NCBI RefSeq assembly: GCF_900239935.1 | Contig: NZ_LT965928.1 | Location: forward strand, 2,871,520 to 2,935,519 | Reading direction: 5' to 3' | DNA: 64,000 nt | Origin: Pseudoalteromonas carrageenovora IAM 12662 | GTDB taxonomy: Bacteria > Pseudomonadota > Gammaproteobacteria > Enterobacterales > Alteromonadaceae | In this document: piece after piece, positions 1-7,979 of the stretch | Layout: the number at the start of each line of letters is the position of its first letter | Numbering within the stretch: the stretch's first letter is position 1 | The notes under the pieces: generated by a model | Databases searched by the model: none | Told to the model about the DNA's origin: nothing | What the model saw: the letters and a program-made list of their open reading frames with translations, nothing else | Position numbers and translations under genes: made by a program

Positions 1-110
1 GTCCGCCGCTCGTCAGCAAAGTAGCAAGCTACTTTCTGTTACCGCTCGACTTGCATGTGTTAGGCCTGCCGCCAGCGTTCAATCTGAGCCATGATCAAAC
101 TCTTCAATTA
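1..110 (-). rRNA. rrs: 16S ribosomal RNA, 5' end (partial)
   Basis: The reverse complement reads AATTGAAGAGTTTGATCATG and continues through the universally conserved 16S 5' region (…GATTGAACGCTGGCGGCAGGC…) to variable region V1. Only the first ~110 nt lie in the window, so the gene runs off the left edge and is transcribed leftward. Just upstream (121-132 and 157-172) two small hairpins capped by GAAA loops lie in the rRNA leader, plausibly part of the pre-rRNA processing region. The 5' end is placed by alignment with E. coli numbering. Confidence 0.97.
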
Positions 111-320
111 AAAAGTTTTATGTCTTTCGACAGCTCAATGAATTCTTAATTTATTTAATATCTTTCGATATTGAATTGACTGTGCTGAATAACTACCTAA
201 GTAATTATTCTGTTGGTCACTCAGTTTCAATTGAGACTCTAATTTGTTTGCCTCGCTACCGAAGTAGGTTGGCTGTTAGAACTCAATCTGCACGAGTGCC
301 CACACAGATGATTGCTTTAT

Positions 321-333
321 ATTGTTAAAGAAC
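321..333 (-). promoter_or_regulatory. rrn leader boxA antitermination site
   Basis: The minus strand reads GTTCTTTAACAAT, matching the rRNA boxA core TGCTCTTTAACA. It lies about 210 nt upstream of the 16S 5' end and downstream of both promoters, the usual position for recruiting NusB/NusE antitermination factors. NusB itself is encoded at 17866-18276. Confidence 0.8.
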
Positions 334-375
334 GTTGCGATTAAAGCGTTAAACTTTATCTCGCTAGGGCTGCGC

Positions 376-403
376 ATATTACGCTTTCCTATTTTTTTGT
401 CAA
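376..403 (-). promoter_or_regulatory. rrn promoter P2 (sigma-70)
   Basis: On the minus strand, TTGACA (398-403) and TAATAT (376-381) are separated by 16 nt and followed by a GC-rich discriminator (GCGCAGCCC). The 16-nt spacer and GC discriminator are typical of growth-rate-controlled rRNA promoters. It lies about 140 nt downstream of P1. Confidence 0.8.
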
Positions 404-514
404 CACTTAATTTTGTTAAACTTGAAAGTTTTCAGAACTAAGTTTTACTCGACTCACTAAGTGGTTTGCTTGCCTCGCTAAGCGTTGCCTGCTCTGCCGT
501 CTCAGTGGGGTCGC

Positions 515-542
515 ATTATAGGGAGAACAGATTTTTACGCAA
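515..542 (-). promoter_or_regulatory. rrn promoter P1 (sigma-70)
   Basis: On the minus strand, TTGCGT (537-542) and TATAAT (515-520) have a 16-nt spacer. The stretch CTCCCTATAATGCG closely resembles the E. coli rrn P1 core, and the start region CACTGAGACGG resembles CACTGACACGG. An AT-rich tract upstream (545-590) fits an UP element. A 75-codon plus-strand ORF over this area is not coding. Confidence 0.85.
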
Positions 543-678
543 GCGTTTTATTGATATAACTTTAAATAAAACACTGTTCGCTCAATATGCAATCAAGACC
601 CCCCGAAATAGTACGATAAACATACTAAAAACATGTCTACAGCTAACATTAATATTTATAAATGCCCTTAAAACGTAT

Positions 679-700
679 AAAGCACCTATATAGGTGCTTT
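679..700 (-). terminator. hairpin downstream of cnoX
   Basis: A perfect 22-nt palindrome, AAAGCACCTATATAGGTGCTTT, lies 25 nt past the cnoX stop codon. The T-tract is short on both strands, so it is a probable but imperfect intrinsic terminator. It separates cnoX from the rrn P1 promoter reading in the same direction. Confidence 0.55.
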
Positions 701-724
701 ATAATTTCCTGCGGCACTTAGGTA

Positions 725-1582
725 TTAATATAAAATACTATAGAGCTTTCTGCGGTATTTAGCTGCTAATGCGTCGCCATCAGGAAGAGAAGCTATAATT
801 GCTAAAAAATTTGGTTTTGCATCATTAAAGTTCAAATCCTTTTTAAGGACAGTAAATAATGTTTCGAGTGCTTCTTCTTTACGACCTGCGTCATTAAGTA
901 AGTTACTCAATTCTATTTTCAGCTCTAAGTCGTTGGGGTATTTCTCAACCTGAGATTGCTTTTCTTTAATCTCTGGTGAGTCGGTTGCCTCTAAAGCAGC
1001 TTCGCATTTGGCTTTTATGTTATGAAAGTATGCATCTTGCTCCTGTGCATCAATTGTATCAACCAATGCTTTGGCATCATCTAATTTATGAATTTGAATA
1101 CATATATCAGCAAGCACCAATTTTATGCGTGCATTCTTATTATCAATTTCATACGCCTGCTTTGCGTAATTAAATGCAGCATTTAGATCTGACTTTAATA
1201 AAGCTTGCTTAGCTTGCTCTAATAATAAATCCTGCTGAGCGGGTAGATGCTTACCTAGTGATTCTCTTACTTGGTTTTCGGTTTGCGCTCCCGCTAACAA
1301 ATCAACAGGTGCAGAGTCTTTTAATAGCACAAGTGTAGGTAATGTTTGTAACCCTACTTGTTGCGCTAACTGAGAGGCCAGTGCTTGCTCTGCATCACAA
1401 TCAAGGTTTGCTACTACAATATAGTCAGTATATTCACCCGCTAATTTATCCAGTATTGATAATTGGCTAATGCATTCTGGACTCTGCGGAGAGTAGAAGT
1501 TTAATAACACCAGCTTTTGCTGTGATGTTTCACCAAGTACTTGCTGTAAGTTTTGTGCGTTGATACTAACTATGTTGCTCAT
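725..1582 (-). CDS. cnoX: CnoX/YbbN-type chaperedoxin (thioredoxin fold + TPR)
   Basis: A cytosolic thioredoxin-like holdase that protects proteins from oxidation (known role of the E. coli YbbN/CnoX family). An N-terminal thioredoxin fold of about 105 residues is followed by helical TPR-like repeats. At the active-site position the motif is SPEC, an SxxC instead of the redox CxxC, as in E. coli CnoX. Start chosen at 1582 (MSNIVSINAQNLQQVL), which aligns with the E. coli N-terminus and gives 285 residues; an in-frame ATG seven codons upstream (1603) has no better ribosome binding site. It is a single gene next to the rrn promoter region, and divergent from the amidohydrolase. Confidence 0.9.
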   Translation of the reverse strand: MSNIVSINAQNLQQVLGETSQQKLVLLNFYSPQSPECISQLSILDKLAGEYTDYIVVANLDCDAEQALASQLAQQVGLQTLPTLVLLKDSAPVDLLAGAQTENQVRESLGKHLPAQQDLLLEQAKQALLKSDLNAAFNYAKQAYEIDNKNARIKLVLADICIQIHKLDDAKALVDTIDAQEQDAYFHNIKAKCEAALEATDSPEIKEKQSQVEKYPNDLELKIELSNLLNDAGRKEEALETLFTVLKKDLNFNDAKPNFLAIIASLPDGDALAAKYRRKLYSILY

Positions 1583-1695
1583 TGAATTTATTGCCATATT
1601 CATTTATTTAGGTTTTTATATGGTGGTGAACATAATAATTACAAGTCATATACCTATAAATCACTTGGTATAGATATTAAACAACGAGGGAAACT

Positions 1696-3006
1696 ATGAA
1701 ATTTACCTATTTAAGTGCAGCACTTTTATTAGCTAGTCCACTGCTATACGCACAACCACTTGATTTAAACTTAACGAAAACGATGCCAGCCATAGAAAAG
1801 TTTTACCTCGATTTACATCAATCTCCTGAGCTTTCTTACCATGAAGAAGAAACAGGAAAAAAAATAGCTTCTCAGTTATCTAAGCTTGGTTTTGATGTAA
1901 CCGATAACGTAGGTGGCTTTGGTGTAGTTGGAATTTATAAAAATGGTAACGGACCTACCATTATGATCCGCACTGATACAGATGGCTTACCTATTGTTGA
2001 GCAAACTGGCAAAGCGTATGCGTCTAAAGTAAAAGTTATAGATGAGCACGGTGCTAATGTAGGTGTAATGCATGGCTGTGGTCACGATATACATATGAGC
2101 TCATTTATTGGCACTGCCGAGCAACTTATTGCACATAAAAATAAATGGCAGGGCACGCTAATGATGGTTGCTCAACCTGCAGAAGAAGTAGGCGGTGGCG
2201 CAAAAGCAATGCTAAATGAAGGCTTATTTAGTAAATACGCGAAACCCGACCACGTTATTGCATTACATGTAAGTGCCAGCGTACCTGCTGGTAAGGTATC
2301 AATGAAAAATGAATATACTATGGCAAGTGTTGATTCGGTAGATATTGCTATAAAAGGAAAAGGAGGCCACGGCGCTTACCCGCATACCACTGTTGATCCT
2401 GTTGTTATTGCTGCACGCACTGTATTAGCACTTCAAACAATCACGAGCCGTGAGCTTTCTCCACTTGAACCTTCGGTTATAACTGTGGGCTCTATTCATG
2501 GTGGCTCAAAACATAATGTAATTTCAGATGAAGTAAAACTACAACTTACTTTAAGAAGTTACAATCCTGACGTACGTACAGCTCAAATAGCAGCAATTAA
2601 ACGTATAACAGCAGGTATTGCACAAAGCGCAGGGCTTGAAGAGCCACTATATCCTGTTGTTTATGTTCACGAAGATGAGTCAATTCCATCCACTTACAAT
2701 AACCCAGAGCAAACAAATATAGTTAGAAGTGCTATTGCTGATGCAATTGGCGCAACTAATGTACTTGAAACAAAAGCGGTTATGGCGGGTGAAGATTTTG
2801 GATTATACGGCAGAACGGATGAAAGCGTCCCTATTACTCTATTTTGGTTAGGCGGAGTTAACCAACAACAATATGCAAAAGCGATGAAAAATAACGAAAC
2901 ACTCCCTTCATTACATTCAAGTAAATTTGCACCTGATTATAAAGTAGCACTACCTACAGGTATAAAAGCTATGAGTAACGCTGCAGTCGCTTTATTTAAT
3001 AATTAA
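1696..3006 (+). CDS. secreted M20 family amidohydrolase/carboxypeptidase
   Basis: A 436-residue M20D-type (IAA-amino acid hydrolase/hippurate hydrolase-like) metallo-amidohydrolase. Residues 1-19 form a signal peptide ending ALLLASPLLYA, so it is periplasmic or secreted. The metal-site motif MHGCGHDIHM is present, followed by QPAEEVGGGAKAML and the C-terminal MAGEDFG, all typical of the family. The lid domain contains GKGGHGAYPH. The start has a good site (GAGGGAAACT-ATG). The substrate (an N-acyl or amide-linked amino acid) cannot be fixed from sequence. It is convergent with topB. Confidence 0.9.
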   Translation: MKFTYLSAALLLASPLLYAQPLDLNLTKTMPAIEKFYLDLHQSPELSYHEEETGKKIASQLSKLGFDVTDNVGGFGVVGIYKNGNGPTIMIRTDTDGLPIVEQTGKAYASKVKVIDEHGANVGVMHGCGHDIHMSSFIGTAEQLIAHKNKWQGTLMMVAQPAEEVGGGAKAMLNEGLFSKYAKPDHVIALHVSASVPAGKVSMKNEYTMASVDSVDIAIKGKGGHGAYPHTTVDPVVIAARTVLALQTITSRELSPLEPSVITVGSIHGGSKHNVISDEVKLQLTLRSYNPDVRTAQIAAIKRITAGIAQSAGLEEPLYPVVYVHEDESIPSTYNNPEQTNIVRSAIADAIGATNVLETKAVMAGEDFGLYGRTDESVPITLFWLGGVNQQQYAKAMKNNETLPSLHSSKFAPDYKVALPTGIKAMSNAAVALFNN

Positions 3007-3017
3007 TAAGCAGTACT

Positions 3018-3056
3018 AAAGAGCTCAGTTATTAAGTAGTTGCGGAGCTCTTTTTA
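3018..3056 (+). terminator. terminator of the amidohydrolase gene
   Basis: AAAGAGCTC (3018-3026) pairs with GAGCTCTTT (3045-3053) and is followed by a T-run on the plus strand. The right arm lies inside the last codons of topB (stop at 3032), so the convergent genes share this sequence. Confidence 0.6.
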
Positions 3057-4972
3057 TAATTTGATTTTTTATATGGCGCTTTTTTGCCTTGCTTAGCAAA
3101 GCGTTTTTTAGGAGATGTTTTAGGTAGCTTTGAAAATACATGGTTATCGCAATTAGCCGCCTGTTGTACAAAGCTTTCAAGCTCTGCCAGTAATGGCTGT
3201 AAAAACTGCTGATAACTCATTGCTTGTTGCGCTATATCCCCTAAGCTCGACTCCCATTTAGCCGTTAAATCGGGACTTGCTAAGCCTTGTGGTAAAACAC
3301 TAATAAGTGCCAAACCGGTTTCGGTTGCTTTAATTGCTTTACCTTCACGCTTTAAAAAGCGACGTCTAAATAACAATTCAATAATACCTGCGCGAGTAGC
3401 CTCAGTACCTAAACCATCGGTCTCTTTTAATACTTTTTTAATTTGTGGATCTTTAACGTAACGGCTAATGCCCGTCATCGCAGCCAACAATGTTGCATCA
3501 GTAAAATATAATGGAGGTGTAGTATGCTTTTCAACAACCTCACCTTTAGTGCAATTAAGCGCCATCCCTTTAGCTAAATGAGGTAAAGTTGCTTCATCTT
3601 TTAGCTCGCCTTTACCCATTAGTACCTTAAAACCCAAATTTACGTCTTGCTTGGCATTGGCTTTAAATAAACCACCAGCAATTGTTATCTCAGTTTTAGT
3701 TTCGTTGTAAATGTAGTCTGGGTAGAACTGAACCAAATAATGCCTACAAATGAGCTGATACACTTTTGCTTCATTAGTGGCTAAGTTTGCAGTTTTTAAT
3801 TGCTTTGCTGTGGGCACAATTGCATGGTGTGCAGCAACTTTTGAATCATTAAAGCATTTACTGCATTTTTTAGCATCAGCCCCATTCACAAACTCAGTTT
3901 TTTGACCGCCATTTGCTGCAATTGCTTTTAAAATGGAAGGCGCATCTAAATGATGTTCTTTAGGTAAATAACGATTATCTGAACGAGGGTAGGTGATTAA
4001 TTTATGGCGCTCATAAAGTGTTTGGCAAATATCAAGCACCTGCTGAGCAGCCATACCAAATGCCTTTGCAGCATCTATTTGAAGTGAAGATAAATTATAA
4101 GGTAAAGGTGCACTTTGTTTTTTTTGTTTTTGTTCAAGTGCTGTTACCTCTCCTTTTTGATTAGTTATACGCGAAGCTACATTTTCGGCGAGTGCTTTAT
4201 TTAATACCCGCCCTTCTTCATCTTGATAAGGCTCGCAAGCTTTACTCGGCACCCACTTAGCTGTAAATAACTGCTGCTTTGGAGTAACTAAATGCGCCAA
4301 CACTTCATAAAATGGTTTTGATACAAAATTAGCTATTTCGTTATCGCGGTTAACCACTAAACCTAAAATAGGAGTTTGAACGCGCCCAACTGATAGCACA
4401 TTACCAAAACCAGCTTTTTGCCCTGCTAAAGTATAGGCCCGAGTAAGGTTCATACCAAAAAGCCAATCCGCTCGTGAACGTGCAAGCGCTGATACACTAA
4501 GTGGGATAAATTCGCGATTAGAGCGCATACTACTAAGTGCTTTTTTAACAGCTGCTAAGTTTAAATCGCTTATTAGTAAACGCTGAATACTTTGCTTTTT
4601 AGTTTTGCTTATTTTGGCTTGCTCTATTACCTCATCGACCAAAAGTTGACCCTCGCGGTCGGGATCACCAGCATGAACTAACAATGATGCTTGTTTAATT
4701 AACTTTTTTAAAATAGTTAATTGCTTGCGAGTTTTCGTTTTAGCCTTTAACTGCCACTGCTCAGGCACAATAGGAAGGTGTTCAAATTGCCATTTTTTGA
4801 AGCGCTCATCGTAGTCATCGGGCTCTGCTTGCTCAAGTAAGTGCCCTATACACCACGAGACACAATCACCATTAGCTACTTCTATATACCCATCGTGTTT
4901 TTTATGTGGTTTTGGTAAGGCATCAGCAATTGCTCTGCCTAGTGATGGTTTTTCTGCAATGTAGAGTTTCAT
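3032..4972 (-). CDS. topB: DNA topoisomerase III
   Basis: Type IA topoisomerase that decatenates and resolves recombination or replication intermediates. The TOPRIM domain begins MKLYIAEKPSLGRAIADALP, and the acidic triad AGDPDREGQ is at residues 101-109. The catalytic tyrosine is Y328 in ITYPRSDNRYLP, the same number as in E. coli TopB. It is 646 residues with a lysine-rich tail (KKRFAKQGKKAPYKKSNYKK), expected for DNA contact. It stands alone on the minus strand. A perfect LexA-type palindrome 17 nt upstream of the start suggests SOS control, which is not the textbook arrangement for this gene. Confidence 0.95.
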   Translation of the reverse strand: MKLYIAEKPSLGRAIADALPKPHKKHDGYIEVANGDCVSWCIGHLLEQAEPDDYDERFKKWQFEHLPIVPEQWQLKAKTKTRKQLTILKKLIKQASLLVHAGDPDREGQLLVDEVIEQAKISKTKKQSIQRLLISDLNLAAVKKALSSMRSNREFIPLSVSALARSRADWLFGMNLTRAYTLAGQKAGFGNVLSVGRVQTPILGLVVNRDNEIANFVSKPFYEVLAHLVTPKQQLFTAKWVPSKACEPYQDEEGRVLNKALAENVASRITNQKGEVTALEQKQKKQSAPLPYNLSSLQIDAAKAFGMAAQQVLDICQTLYERHKLITYPRSDNRYLPKEHHLDAPSILKAIAANGGQKTEFVNGADAKKCSKCFNDSKVAAHHAIVPTAKQLKTANLATNEAKVYQLICRHYLVQFYPDYIYNETKTEITIAGGLFKANAKQDVNLGFKVLMGKGELKDEATLPHLAKGMALNCTKGEVVEKHTTPPLYFTDATLLAAMTGISRYVKDPQIKKVLKETDGLGTEATRAGIIELLFRRRFLKREGKAIKATETGLALISVLPQGLASPDLTAKWESSLGDIAQQAMSYQQFLQPLLAELESFVQQAANCDNHVFSKLPKTSPKKRFAKQGKKAPYKKSNYKKSSATT

Positions 4973-4988
4973 GGGAGCCGCTCACTAA

Positions 4989-5004
4989 CTGTTTATATAA
5001 ACAG
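4989..5004. promoter_or_regulatory. LexA (SOS) box upstream of topB
   Basis: CTGTTTATATAAACAG is a perfect 16-bp palindrome with CTGT/ACAG ends and an AT core, matching the gammaproteobacterial LexA consensus CTGTN8ACAG. It lies 17-32 nt upstream of the topB ATG. No other start codon is close on the opposite side. Its regulatory role is inferred. Confidence 0.75.
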
Positions 5005-5022
5005 TAGTTTAGCACAACTATT

Positions 5023-5523
5023 TTAAGGTGAGGAGTTTTCTCTTTTTGACCTTACACTGCCTTGCTTAGTGAAAAGGATAATTAAAGGTAAATAGCATAC
5101 AACCACCGTGGCAATATTGATAAATGGCATTAGGGTCTGATAAATAACGGTACTGTAAGCTAAATCCCACAAGTGGCGATCAACTAATCGGAATAGTTGT
5201 AATATAGGTGCGCCAATAACAACTAGTTGTCCAATAACACATTGCCATAAATAAACTTTATCCTTTATACCCCAGTAGGCTATAAGTGCCATCCAAATAA
5301 TATCTGTGAGCGCCCAAACTAAATAACGATAAATATAAATGTCATCAAACGCTCTTAGGCTTGAAGCAGTTAGGTTACCAAAGAGGAAAAAAGCTGCGGT
5401 AAGTAGTACAAATCGAAAGGCTAGTCGATCTTTAAATACAAAAAATATAAAAATAGCCGGGCTTAGCATTAAAACCCAGCTTTTACTTAAAATACTGACA
5501 ATATACAAAAACCATTCAGGCAA
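5023..5523 (-). CDS. multi-pass inner-membrane protein, unknown function
   Basis: A 166-residue hydrophobic protein with about five predicted transmembrane segments (residues roughly 10-28, 33-52, 66-86, 92-112 and 130-152) and a short charged C-terminus (KQGSVRSKRENSSP). I do not recognise the family. The only usable start is TTG at 5523 (…GTATT-TTG-CCT), preceded by a weak purine stretch, so the start is uncertain. It lies between topB and a possible 24-codon ORF on the same strand, and is not obviously part of either neighbour's pathway. Confidence 0.65.
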   Translation of the reverse strand: MPEWFLYIVSILSKSWVLMLSPAIFIFFVFKDRLAFRFVLLTAAFFLFGNLTASSLRAFDDIYIYRYLVWALTDIIWMALIAYWGIKDKVYLWQCVIGQLVVIGAPILQLFRLVDRHLWDLAYSTVIYQTLMPFINIATVVVCYLPLIILFTKQGSVRSKRENSSP

Positions 5524-5534
5524 AATACTCTGCC

Positions 5535-5609
5535 CTATTTTGTTTTTGTATCGTCATCAGTACCATCACCATTACCCGGCATGTCGCAATATTTATTGAT
5601 TATTTTCAC
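5535..5609 (-). CDS. possible 24-residue small ORF
   Basis: GTG start at 5609 with a well-spaced Shine-Dalgarno (TGGAG, 6 nt away) and stop TAG at 5535. The peptide begins MKIINKYCDMPGNGDGTDDD and ends in TKTK: acidic, soluble, one cysteine. The frame stays open upstream for about 14 codons without a better start. It ends 12 nt before the TTG start of the membrane protein, so it could be a coupled leader or a small protein. Only the SD and spacing support it. Confidence 0.3.
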   Translation of the reverse strand: MKIINKYCDMPGNGDGTDDDTKTK

Positions 5610-5735
5610 AGGCACTCCATTACATATGTTAAGGAAATGTACTGTAAGCTAAAATGATGAAATTGCCAAGATACTTAGGCAATTAAGTACCTTAAATTAA
5701 AACAAACATAATGAGATATAACACAAAGCAATAAC

Positions 5736-6656
5736 TTATCGCACATCAATAGGATCAGACTCTTTAGCCTTACCTTGCAAGATTGATATTTCTACTCGAC
5801 GGTTTCTTCGGCGATCTTCATTTGAATCGTTTGGAACAAGTGGGCGAGTATCGGCACGCCCTACTACCATCATCCGGTTTTTATCAAACCCTTGCACTGT
5901 TTGCAGCTCGCTTGCGACTGCTACAGCACGCTTTGACGATAAGTCCCAATTATTAATATATAACTCATTTGAAACCTGAAAATCGTCGGTATGTCCCGAA
6001 ACAGTAATTTCGCCAGGTACATCTTTTAACAGCACACCAATATCTTGAATGATAGGTTTAAACTTAGGTTGTAAAAATGCACTCCCTGAGGGAAATGAGC
6101 CATTTTCACGAATACGAATAATAATTTGCTGCCCTAAAGATTCAAGCTCTATTGCACCATCTATAATTTGCTTTTCGAGTTGTTGCGCTATTTTCTTAAC
6201 TAACTCATTTGTTTGCTCTTGATCGGCCGCTGAAGTTGCTTGCTCTGACGATTGTTCTTGCGAAGTGCTACGCGACTCCCCTCCGCGTTTATCTCCTCGC
6301 TGCTCTTGCCTACCACCGGCTGAGCTTTCATCACCTGCTTGAAACTCAAGCATTTGCTGGGTCATTTCTACAGTTTGTTGTTGAATGGTTTCTATAGGGG
6401 TTGGCTCTGGTTTACCTGGGGTAAATTCCATGGCAATAACAGACGTGCCTTTGGGGATATCTTTTACTTCTATTTTATTTTGCACACCAAATGCAAACTT
6501 CATCGAGCCTGCTATTTGTTTAAATTTAAGTACATCCATTTCTGAAAACGCAAGCAAGAGTACAAAGAAGCACATTAATAATGACATTAAATCGGCAAAA
6601 GTTCCCATCCAAGCAGGTAAACCTGGTGGTGGGCATTTGCACTCTTGATCAGACAT
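5736..6656 (-). CDS. pomB: PomB, sodium-type flagellar stator subunit B
   Basis: A 306-residue MotB/PomB family protein that anchors the Na+-driven stator to peptidoglycan. The N-terminal cytoplasmic stretch is cysteine-rich (CKCPPPGLPAW), followed by one transmembrane helix with the ion-binding aspartate D22 in TFADLMSLLMCFF. A linker (about 100-150) is rich in Q/E/S/G, and residues about 165-300 form an OmpA/MotB peptidoglycan-binding domain (VSGHTDD…NWDLSSKRA…RRNRRVEI). It lies 2 nt downstream of pomA in a two-gene operon, the usual arrangement for polar flagella. Vibrio PomB has its aspartate at residue 24. Confidence 0.95.
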   Translation of the reverse strand: MSDQECKCPPPGLPAWMGTFADLMSLLMCFFVLLLAFSEMDVLKFKQIAGSMKFAFGVQNKIEVKDIPKGTSVIAMEFTPGKPEPTPIETIQQQTVEMTQQMLEFQAGDESSAGGRQEQRGDKRGGESRSTSQEQSSEQATSAADQEQTNELVKKIAQQLEKQIIDGAIELESLGQQIIIRIRENGSFPSGSAFLQPKFKPIIQDIGVLLKDVPGEITVSGHTDDFQVSNELYINNWDLSSKRAVAVASELQTVQGFDKNRMMVVGRADTRPLVPNDSNEDRRRNRRVEISILQGKAKESDPIDVR

Positions 6657-6658
6657 GA

Positions 6659-7426
6659 TTACTCCTCGGTATCTACTTTACGTTTAGATTCAGCTAAGTA
6701 GTTTTTCAAAATACCTTCAATTACTTTTGGGTTTTGACCATCTTGGATACCTAAAATTGCATCCAAAATTAAACGTTGGTTCATTGCTTCTTCGTCTTTA
6801 CGTAGTTCGAGTTTTACCTGAATTGGAATTGCTACAACGTTTGCTAAAAACGCACCATATAAAGTAGTTAATAGTGCTACAGCCATTGCGGGTCCAATTG
6901 CTTTAGGGTCGTCCATGTTAGATAACATTGCAACCAAGCCAATGAGTGTACCAATCATGCCCATAGCAGGTGCTATATCAGCAAGTGACTTAAATAAACC
7001 CGCGCCCATTTCATGACGGGTAGTGGTTAAAGAAATATCTTTTTGAAGTGTTGCACGCACAACATCAGCATCATGCCCATCAACAAGCATATCTACGCCT
7101 TTGCGCATAAATGGATTGGGAATTTCGGCTTCTTCAAGGGCTAAAAAACCACCTTTACGTGCTGAATCAGCAAGTTCTACTGCTTTTTCTATTAGCTCTT
7201 CAGGGGATTCTATTTTAAACATGAATGCCTTACCAACTACTTTACCTATGCCTAAAAATTGTGACATGGTGAAGTTTGATAAAACAATAAACAGTGAGCC
7301 GCCAAAAACAATGACACTTGAAGGAGCATCGGCAAACATAGCCATTTCACCGCTACTACTCATAAACATAGACATGACAATTAAGCCAATTGCGCCTAGG
7401 ATCCCGATTATGGTTGCTAAATCCAC
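6659..7426 (-). CDS. pomA: PomA, sodium-type flagellar stator subunit A
   Basis: A 255-residue MotA/PomA/ExbB-type membrane protein with four transmembrane helices (residues about 1-22, 33-52, 150-172 and 182-205) and a large cytoplasmic loop that contacts FliG. The motif LADIAPAMGMIGTLIGLVAM is characteristic of the third helix. The start is GTG at 7426 with a strong site (GGAGGAAAT-GTG). It heads the pomAB operon and is divergent from xseB, and works with PomB to convert Na+ flux into flagellar rotation. Confidence 0.95.
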   Translation of the reverse strand: MDLATIIGILGAIGLIVMSMFMSSSGEMAMFADAPSSVIVFGGSLFIVLSNFTMSQFLGIGKVVGKAFMFKIESPEELIEKAVELADSARKGGFLALEEAEIPNPFMRKGVDMLVDGHDADVVRATLQKDISLTTTRHEMGAGLFKSLADIAPAMGMIGTLIGLVAMLSNMDDPKAIGPAMAVALLTTLYGAFLANVVAIPIQVKLELRKDEEAMNQRLILDAILGIQDGQNPKVIEGILKNYLAESKRKVDTEE

Positions 7427-7734
7427 ATTTCCTCCAGAGGTTTCATGTTCAGTGCCTTATTATAAACTTTTATTATTATCTGCTTATCGGCAACATACTG
7501 AATTGCTTAAGCCATTTTTATAAATAAACATAAAAAGCAGCCTTTAGCACTATTTTAGATCAAGTTATATGTGCAACCTAATTTATTAACCATTAAGAGT
7601 GCTATTAAGCCTTTATCAATGCAATTAAATATAATTTAACGCCATAAAGGTAAAAAACCAATATCATCCTTTGACCTAGTTTAGCATTCCCCCTAAAATT
7701 GACCCCTAAATTTATTATGTAAGCTGAAATAAAG
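7427..7734. other. intergenic region between pomA and xseB
   Basis: This 308-bp AT-rich region separates the divergent pomA and xseB genes and must hold both promoters. I see no convincing -10/-35 pair, flagellar sigma-28 motif, hairpin or open reading frame with a ribosome binding site that I would call. An ORF track over 7605-8012 on the minus strand is antisense to xseB and is not considered coding. Confidence 0.5.
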
Positions 7735-7977
7735 ATGGCGACTAAAAAACCTGAAAACTTAAGTTTCGAACAAGCACTAGAAGAATTATCGACAATTGTT
7801 AGTGATATGGAACAAGGTGATTTGTCGCTTGAGCAATCGCTTAAACAATTTGAACGTGGAATTGCATTAGCGAGTGCTTCATCAGGAAAATTACAGCAAG
7901 CAGAGCAAAAAGTATCAATTTTGATGGGTAACAGCGAAAAGTCAGCACTTACAAACTTTGATAACGATATGGAATAG
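7735..7977 (+). CDS. xseB: exodeoxyribonuclease VII small subunit
   Basis: An 80-residue protein matching the XseB family. It opens with SFEQALEELSTIVSDMEQGD, followed by LSLEQSLKQFERGIALA and the helical tail SGKLQQAEQKVSIL. It binds XseA, the large subunit (not in this window), to degrade single-stranded DNA. It is the first gene of the conserved xseB-ispA-dxs operon. The stop codon is 2 nt from the ispA start, indicating translational coupling. Confidence 0.95.
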   Translation: MATKKPENLSFEQALEELSTIVSDMEQGDLSLEQSLKQFERGIALASASSGKLQQAEQKVSILMGNSEKSALTNFDNDME

Positions 7978-7979
7978 TT

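Noticed and set aside
466..693. 75-codon plus-strand ORF
   Set aside because: It runs over the rrn P1 promoter and AT-rich UP region, has no ribosome binding site and resembles no protein; the minus-strand promoters explain the sequence.
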